Below are positions 56,953 to 64,000 of a DNA stretch of 64,000 nt, one piece after another. The notes below the pieces were generated by a model. That model saw nothing but the letters and a program-made list of their open reading frames with translations. It did no database searches and had not been told where the DNA came from. The position numbers were made by a program, and so were the translations under genes. This DNA comes from Rhyacichthys aspro (lineage: Eukaryota > Chordata > Actinopteri > Gobiiformes > Rhyacichthyidae): positions 12,046,169-12,110,168 of the forward strand of contig CM072153.1 in NCBI GenBank assembly GCA_036850595.1, written 5' to 3'. Position 1 is the first letter of the stretch. Every line of letters starts with the position of its first letter.

Positions 56953-58747
56953 AAAGTTTGCCCCTCATTCTCTTCTTCCAACTCCACAAATTCCTCAGCT
57001 GAGTACCTGACACAAACTATGGATGGTATTGTCTGTTAGTTCTTATAAAAGTGACCTTAGACCAGTTGAGTTTCAACATTTACTGAAATACTACCTTATG
57101 ACTTAGTTTGTATTTAGTATTTACAGACTGCACAGCACCATCTGTTTTCTACCAAAAGAACCCTGTTTTTATTACTTAACAATCTTTCATATGCCTTAAA
57201 TGGAAATGCTAATGTATAATTATTTCCATCATTTGGTATTATCTAAACAGTGACATGGCATTAAGTCTAGAGTATACTTGTGAGATTTATGAATTTAGCA
57301 CATTGCAGATGTTCATAATTAATGCAAAGTTTAGCCAACAGGATCATATGTGACTGGATTAACTCACTCAAATATGTGTGTTTTTAAGGTTCTGTGATAT
57401 TTGAATGCTTGATAAAAGTCGAATAGTTTAAAGGTCACTTGGTGGCATTAAGAGTGGTTAGTTTTGTAAAGTTCATTAATAATCTCTAGGAGTGTGACGT
57501 GAATCCAATCCCACGAGACGTAACACGGGGTAGGGTTCACGAGGATGAGATTTTTTTTCTCTATTTCCATGCGTGCCTCTGGTTGTTCTGTATGTGTCTT
57601 TACATTAAGCCATTAATGTACGGCATTATTTTCTTATAGTTATTTTATATTGTTTGTGGCTTGTCTATCACTCTTTTGCCGCTTCTTATTTCCACCGGGA
57701 AACCAAAAAGTTGCCACATGAACGATTTAAAAGTCGCAGGGGCATCTTGAATACTGATTTCACCCTCACACTCCATCATACTGATATCACTAAATACAAG
57801 TTGTGAGTCACTCAGACACTACATCTGTCAGCTGTGTGCGATCTTACTTAACTTCACTGCAGATAGACCTGTGTATTAGAGACACAAATCAGTGCTTTAT
57901 ATTCACTTTCAGCTGTCGTCTTGTTCAGCATCTGTTACTCTCAGCTGCCCTCAACTCACAAGTCAGTGAAGTGTTTGCTGATGGCGGTAGGGCCTCAGAC
58001 TATAATTTTGTAAAGTGTAATCAGTATTTACTTACTTTTTTACATCTCCTGACCACAACTTTCCATATGGACATTCATCTTGTCTGTTTACAAAGTGAAG
58101 AAACTAAATCTAAGTGTGTGCAAGCACTGTTTGCTTAATAAATTTAAGCCGTGGGTATTTTTTTATGCTCTGCTCCATTTTAGACCACTGTCCTTGTTCA
58201 AACATGTCCTGTGGTGATCAAATGTATTCATCCATCTGCTGCTGCCTGTCTGGTACTGGTTTGGGTTGGGGATCTGCAGTAGATGACTATATTTGTCACA
58301 TAATTAACAGAAAAAACAGCTTTTTGAGATTCCCTCCATTCTCATTCAAGCTATTTTTCTTAGTACACCAGACGCTATACGCCAACAAACTGGGAGACCC
58401 TAATGTTCTTCGATAAAACAAGTTCAAGCTATTGTCAGAACGATCAGAATAGTATGCACTTCTTCATAGTCAACACAAACACATATTCTCATGGTCATTT
58501 CAGACTGTAGCATCGGATAATACAATACATTTCACCACAAGCTGACACGGTGCACCTAATCTATCTCTGCCTTCTCTGTTACAGGAAAACACAAAACACA
58601 CACAGGTCAAGGGTCACAAATTCCATTTCAGCTCCTTTTTTTTTTCCACCCACGACTCCATATTACCACTGGCTCTCTATGGACGTGCTCAAAAAACTAG
58701 ATGTATCGACACGGCGCTCCCTGTCAGACTGATCAAAGCAGAGATGG

Positions 58748-58761
58748 TCACCAGAGGGCAG
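58748..58761 (+). promoter_or_regulatory. CTCF-like motif
   Basis: TCACCAGAGGGCAG fits the CTCF core CCASYAGRKGGCR except at its first base. It is within necab2 intron 2. Confidence 0.3.
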
Positions 58762-59599
58762 GTTCACATCAGATTACTCTGTCTCCAAATTGGTATGGAG
58801 AATTAGAACTCGGAGCTTTCTTTAGGGGTCAGACGTGGCAAGGCATTTTCTCATATCTACCCATATCCAGTCCCATTTCATGCTTTTGAAGTGCTCACGG
58901 CGTCACTTTAGTCCCATAGAAATTTAATTAAAGTTTTTTTGTCACTGTTCAAGTGTGTGCCAAATCTGAGCATAACTTTAGCAGAGCTTTTGGCTTAAAA
59001 TGTGCTTTTGGTAAATCTTTGACCTGAAGCAAAAGTAAAAACACTCTCTACTACAACCTCGTAATCTTTTTTAATCTCACGTTAACAGTGGGAAATGTGA
59101 AATCTAACGTTTGAATCCCACAACTGAAAATGTAACGCTTTCAGTTCTGCGTAAATCTCTTTTTCATCAGTTCCTTTCTATGAATTCTAATGGTTCCGCT
59201 TACCTCTCTATGAGTCATTCCACGACAATGGGACTAATGCTATATAATCTATTAAATGTCTCCATAGATGACGTTTGAAACATTTAGAGGAACACACATC
59301 CTTATAGCGGTAGCATGGCAACACATCCTTGGCTTATAACACGTTTTTTCCTGTTTTAAATGTGGCTAAATGGTTGAACGATGTTAAAAGCAGAAAATTT
59401 TCTGTAATCTGCAACATCTTTACTAAAACTTCATAAAAGAATCACTTCAAATGACTGAATAACTGTGGTCCAAAGGTTTATGCATTGTACACTTTCAAGG
59501 ATGAGAGTATTTCTTGTGCAGTTGAATAATAATAAGAAAACATGTTCCCTCATATGAAAGCAGCTATGTCTATAATTTTATAAGTGCGTCATGACCTTG

Positions 59600-60350
59600 C
59601 CCTCTCTTTTCTCTGCCCGAATCTTGAACTCAACAGACTTGGCCTTGGCTTAGCCTCCATTTGCCCACGAGATACCTCTCAGTGTTTCTAACAAGATGCA
59701 ATGTGTGCATTAAACACAAATTGGACAGCCTTCTTGGCAGGCTTGTTAATCTGTCAAGCCACAAAGGCACCGTGTGACGACAACATTACCAACAAAAAAG
59801 GGGCCAACGCTACGAGCAGGAATGACCTCGTTTAACACTCCGATGTTCTATTATCCGCCATTAAACACCATCATGCTGCATTAAAAGATCACCGCTGAGG
59901 CCAATGGCAGTCAATTACAGGCTGGAAAAGTAGCATATCTGGCTGTAACAGGAACCATAAAACACTGTTTGTGCAAATGAGGCCTTCCCAAAGGGCTGAT
60001 TGAGGCAGAGGAGCTGCCAATGGGTTCGTGATAGTGGTGATAGCGGTGAACACAACGCAAGGAGATACCTGAATGCATCATTGTGGCTGGAACACTGACA
60101 TAGCGCTATTATGTGCCATCACATGGGATTACTCATCATTAAGGGAGACCCCACACACATTATAGCTCATACACTGTACACTCCCCTTATAATAACGTTA
60201 TTATGTTCAGCTGCAGATTGATGGTGATTACATATCATTCCACTCTCCGCTGAGACAGAAAATAGATAAGAGTGAATAATGATAATCCGCAGATCCATAC
60301 AACACACAGAGCATGAGTTACAACACAACATCTGTCACTGCCTCCTCATT
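59600..60350. promoter_or_regulatory. Candidate conserved noncoding block
   Basis: About 750 bp of high-complexity sequence with many homeodomain-type TAAT and GGATTA/TAATCC words, an AGATAAG GATA site and a perfect 16-bp palindrome at 60189-60204, and no long open frame. Such blocks in large introns of neuronal genes are often enhancers; conservation was not tested. Confidence 0.25.
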
Positions 60351-61367
60351 AAGACGCACACCTGACATTACACTTTTATTAGTATCTACAGATACACAGC
60401 AACCTGTTGGGATTGTACACCTCAGACACAAAATGTAATATTAACACAGATTTACTTTACTGTATCTAAGGCTACATTAGCGTTACTCAGTTAGTCTCAC
60501 TGGTATTTGGAATCTGTTATTACAGTTACCGTCTGAAATGTTCTGGTGCGGAAATGGGAGCCAGTTAGACATTTGGGTTGAAGTCCAGTGATGATTTTGG
60601 TGGCTTCACTTTTTTGTTGTGTTGAATTGGAGCACATGTGTCGAAAGCATTAAGTCTTATTTTCTTTTCGTGTTTTTAAAGGGGCATGGCCAAATCAGCT
60701 CTTGATCACATGAGTAAAATGCTGGATTTGTTGTGTTGGACGGGCAACAGGAGCTACCTCTGTTCTACAGAAAACCTGCAGCCTCATGCTTTGTTCAGTG
60801 AACTTTTTAAAATGTCATTTATGGTGGTTTAGCCCGGCAATTTGCTGCTAAACATCGCAGTTTTTATCGGCTCAAATTACTTTAAAAGCCCTAGTTTTAA
60901 CTTTGAATAAGAACGCGTGATTTAAGTAAATATCAAACCAAACTACAAAGAAAAAAATCAATAATGCTTCACCACTTTAATCTGCAGCTTTACTCGAGCT
61001 CGCTTTAGCCACCAGCCACTAAGACGATTATTTGTTCTGTAAAAGTACAGCTTATAAATACAGGCTTTAAGTCCTTAATTTGTTGAGGGAGATCTGTGCA
61101 AGACGCCTTGTGATGTATATGGGTGTGTGTGTGTGTTCAGGTGGGCCGCTGTGATGGATAGGGAGAAAGGACAAGAGTTGACAGCTTTGTGAGAATCACT
61201 CCTGCTTCTCATCTATCAGATACAACAGCATACACACACAGACACACACTGATTTACTGGCAGCACGGATATAATTTAGACAAAGAGGGAAATGACAGCA
61301 CAAATGCAATCATTACTGTAAAGCAGGCGAGAGTGCTGGAAGAAATTGGAAATGGCTAAAAGAAAAT

Positions 61368-61386
61368 GAAAAAAAAAAAAAAAAAA
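61368..61386. repeat. Poly-A tract
   Basis: An uninterrupted run of about 18 A within AATGAAAA and AAAGATGG. It may mark the tail of an old retroposon, but no element body was recognised upstream. Confidence 0.8.
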
Positions 61387-64000
61387 GATGGAAGACGTTT
61401 GTTGTGGGAGGAATGGAGGCGAGCTGGGAGAAGTGTCGCTGAGCAGAGGAAGATGATTAGAAACAGTATAAAGTCAGAAATGCCTGCAATACAACCAGAA
61501 CTTTGCCTTACACTGATCTTTAGAAGTGTAGACTTCACTAACAATACTGAAGTTAGCTTGCTATAAACCTGGCCTATAGAGATCTGTCAATGTTAACCAT
61601 TGAGCAGAGCAGTTCTTGTCAGGATTTTCTATATAAGCTTATATTTGATCAACTTTTTGCAGTTGTATTCTCTTCAGTGTGAGTGTTACAGCTTATTGGT
61701 GGACAGTCACTGTAAAAAAGGAGCATGATATTCTGAGCCTCAGAAAAAGGGTAATTGCCCTACTTCTTGTTGCTACGACAACCTAGTAGTATCCCCATAA
61801 AAGAAAAGGAATGTGTTTTCTTTTTTAACAAAAGACATAATTTAAAGAATTCAAAGACATAACTCGAGGCCAGTGTGTTTCTGTGGATGAGACAAAGGGT
61901 GGGACAGCGTGGTCTTTTCTCTTTAGGGACAAGAGACAGTGATGTCCCTTCTCCTGTTTGCCGTGAGGATGGAGAGATACAGTTGTTAGTGCAGTGGCTC
62001 AGCTGCTCTGGTCAGCCTTCAGAACTACAGCAGTGCTGGTGAATGGACAGTGAGTAATGGCTAACACATTGACAGGCCTATTTCTGTATTTGACAAACAC
62101 TAAGCCTTGTGAAGAAATGAAGCCACCAGATAAGACATTATTCGTGAGCAGGGTCCAGGCAGTGCAGACACCAGTTTAAAATGGCTTCATGAACCTCAGG
62201 AATAACTTTTGAATAACATACAAAAGCTATTACAGCAGCTTGAGGAAGAACAGTTTGGACAGTTTGATACAGTTTTAAGGTTTTACCAAGGATTCATAGG
62301 AATTTGTTGCACAGTAAGTTTTTACAAAGTCATGTAGCATTTCCTGCTATTGCTTTATAGTTTAAAAGCTGCTATTGAGGCTGCTTCTAATCTGTCAAAT
62401 GAATTAGCTAGTTTGTTCACTGGCTACCCTGTTAGACTAGCTGTCTTATTTTTAGTTTTTCATCTTACCCCACACATTTTGGTATTAACTTTCCCGATGC
62501 CTTGAATCAAATTTATACACCCATTAGACATATGTGTGACCAAATGTGCAAACAGCAAAAGCATAACATTGTTTTATTCAGTCACTTTGGAAGAGTTCCA
62601 CAGTAGATTAGTGAACCAGAAATGAGTCACTGTCATCCTAAACAGACTGATCAGGGCAGTGGCTGCTGCAATCAGTTTTATTTGTCCATGGATTGCTCTG
62701 AGGAAAAACATTTGAATGATTTCAATCATTTGAATATAAATCACATCAGGCTGTAATAATAAAGGTGTCATGTTTACAAAGACCAGTCAAAGTATGATTC
62801 TTCCTGAATCAGGTCTGACTGTTTGACAGCTGGGGGTGTGTCACTGGCATTTCTCACCTATTATCTGCCGCACTCCAGATGCCACTAGAGTTAGCAACCA
62901 ACACTTGCTGTGATTGGCTTAACAAAGGTTTTTTTTAAACATAATTCCCTTTGTGGCATTTTTACAATGAAGCTATCTGATGAAATAAGAGGGCGGCAAA
63001 TATCATCCGATTCATGGTAGAATTAAACATGGCAAGATGGATTCATCTTTGTTAGAAACGTTATTGCTGTTTGTTAAATATTCATTTATCCCAGTAGTTG
63101 GAATAGGTTTTTAGGGGGAAATAACAATGTTTTTTGAATGAAGTTCACAGTTTGTGGGACTGAAGTTAATAAAGGAAGATAATACAGTGTATTATCCTCT
63201 GTTGTGCCTTTCTTCTGAATTCCTTGTACAAAAATGTTGTTTTTTTAACAACATTTGTAAAACTCACAAGCTCTCTCACATGTGAACGCACACTTTGAAA
63301 CACAAAATTAAGTCAAGTGAGGACGAAGGTCTTGGTCTTCAGTTTGACTTTTAATATGTATTCTTGACCCAGTACACTCCAACTCTTGATATCTATTTCT
63401 TGACTGAACTTCTGATACCATGAGTTATTTCAGCTCTCTACACTAACAGCCGAGCTGAGTCCCATTTACCGCTGAAATAGTGTTCTTCGTAATAATATGT
63501 GATAATGTTGTTGATTTATGCGGCTGAACTTGTTTATTTATTTCTGGTGGCAGATTACAGTGGTCTCCAGCTTCTCCTTTTAATAAAAAGACAGGTGTTG
63601 GTGGAGTTAAAAAGGCTTACGCACACTGCATCTGCGACAGCTGGCTTGTAAAATGAGATTACTGAAGTGGAAAAGAAAATATTGCACATACAATTCAGCA
63701 CTGGGGCATCTATTCAGATTCTTAAGCAAAACAGTGAAAGCCAATCCAATTAAAACTTCTGCATTCAAAGTCTATCTAACAAAAAATGCCACAGATCTGA
63801 GTTATTAATGCTGTCATTATGCCACTTGCTTGTTTTATTTAGCGTTTAGGTCTATAGAACAACAAGGGTTTAACTTATTTAAATTTAAATATAACCTCCT
63901 GTTGATCTCATGTGTAGCAATTGAAACACACAAAAGTCTGTAACAAACAGTCATCACTACGCAGCATGCACAGCTGTTAGGGATCTTTCTTTTTCATCAT

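Larger units (their letters stand above)
47270..64000 (+). other. necab2 intron 2, extends beyond window
   Basis: At least 16.7 kb. I found no further necab2 exon and no nested gene on either strand. It contains a long TG microsatellite, CTCF-like and RFX-like motifs and at least two blocks that look more complex and less AT-rich than the background (49.08-49.45 and 59.6-60.35 kb), possible regulatory elements. Confidence 0.65.

Overview
This is vertebrate nuclear DNA, almost certainly from a ray-finned (teleost) fish. Genes are split by GT-AG introns, most of the sequence is noncoding and AT-rich with microsatellites, and a dispersed repeat I know from teleost genomes sits near 28.7 kb. No prokaryotic, organellar or viral gene was recognised. 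All protein identifications come from reading translated exons against remembered family sequences; no database search was possible.

Layout. (1) 1-3.0 kb: no gene seen. (2) 3.5-8.6 kb, minus strand: a complete six-exon purine nucleoside phosphorylase gene (pnp) of 289 codons. All splice sites and reading phases are intact and nearly all catalytic residues are kept. (3) 8.6-10.4 kb: a divergent intergenic region. (4) 10.4-41.7 kb, plus strand: more than 30 exon remnants of hydin, the giant ASH/MSP-domain protein of the central-pair apparatus of motile cilia. They lie in the correct order from the first coding exon to the terminal exon, but they carry about fifteen in-frame stop codons and about a dozen frameshifts, and several large blocks of exons are missing. 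This is a decayed hydin locus. Its introns are retained, so it is not a retrocopy. (5) 42.7 kb to the right edge, plus strand: the first two coding exons of necab2 (N-terminal EF-hand calcium-binding protein 2). Intron 2 runs past the end of the window.

The three genes do not form a pathway. pnp (purine salvage, cytosol) and necab2 (neuronal calcium binding) look intact and flank the ruined ciliary gene, so the decay is specific to hydin and not a sign of poor sequence. The disablements include a stop at the position of the P-loop lysine in hydin's nucleotide-binding-like domain. They also include a roughly 0.95 kb array of alternating poly-T, C-rich and poly-A blocks at a point where several hundred codons are gone. 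An RFX X-box, the usual switch of ciliary genes, is still almost perfect just behind the first hydin exon.

No new gene system was found. The best leads are the hydin decay itself, the T/C/A block array, a perfect 19-bp hairpin in pnp intron 1 and an upstream ORF overlapping the necab2 start codon.
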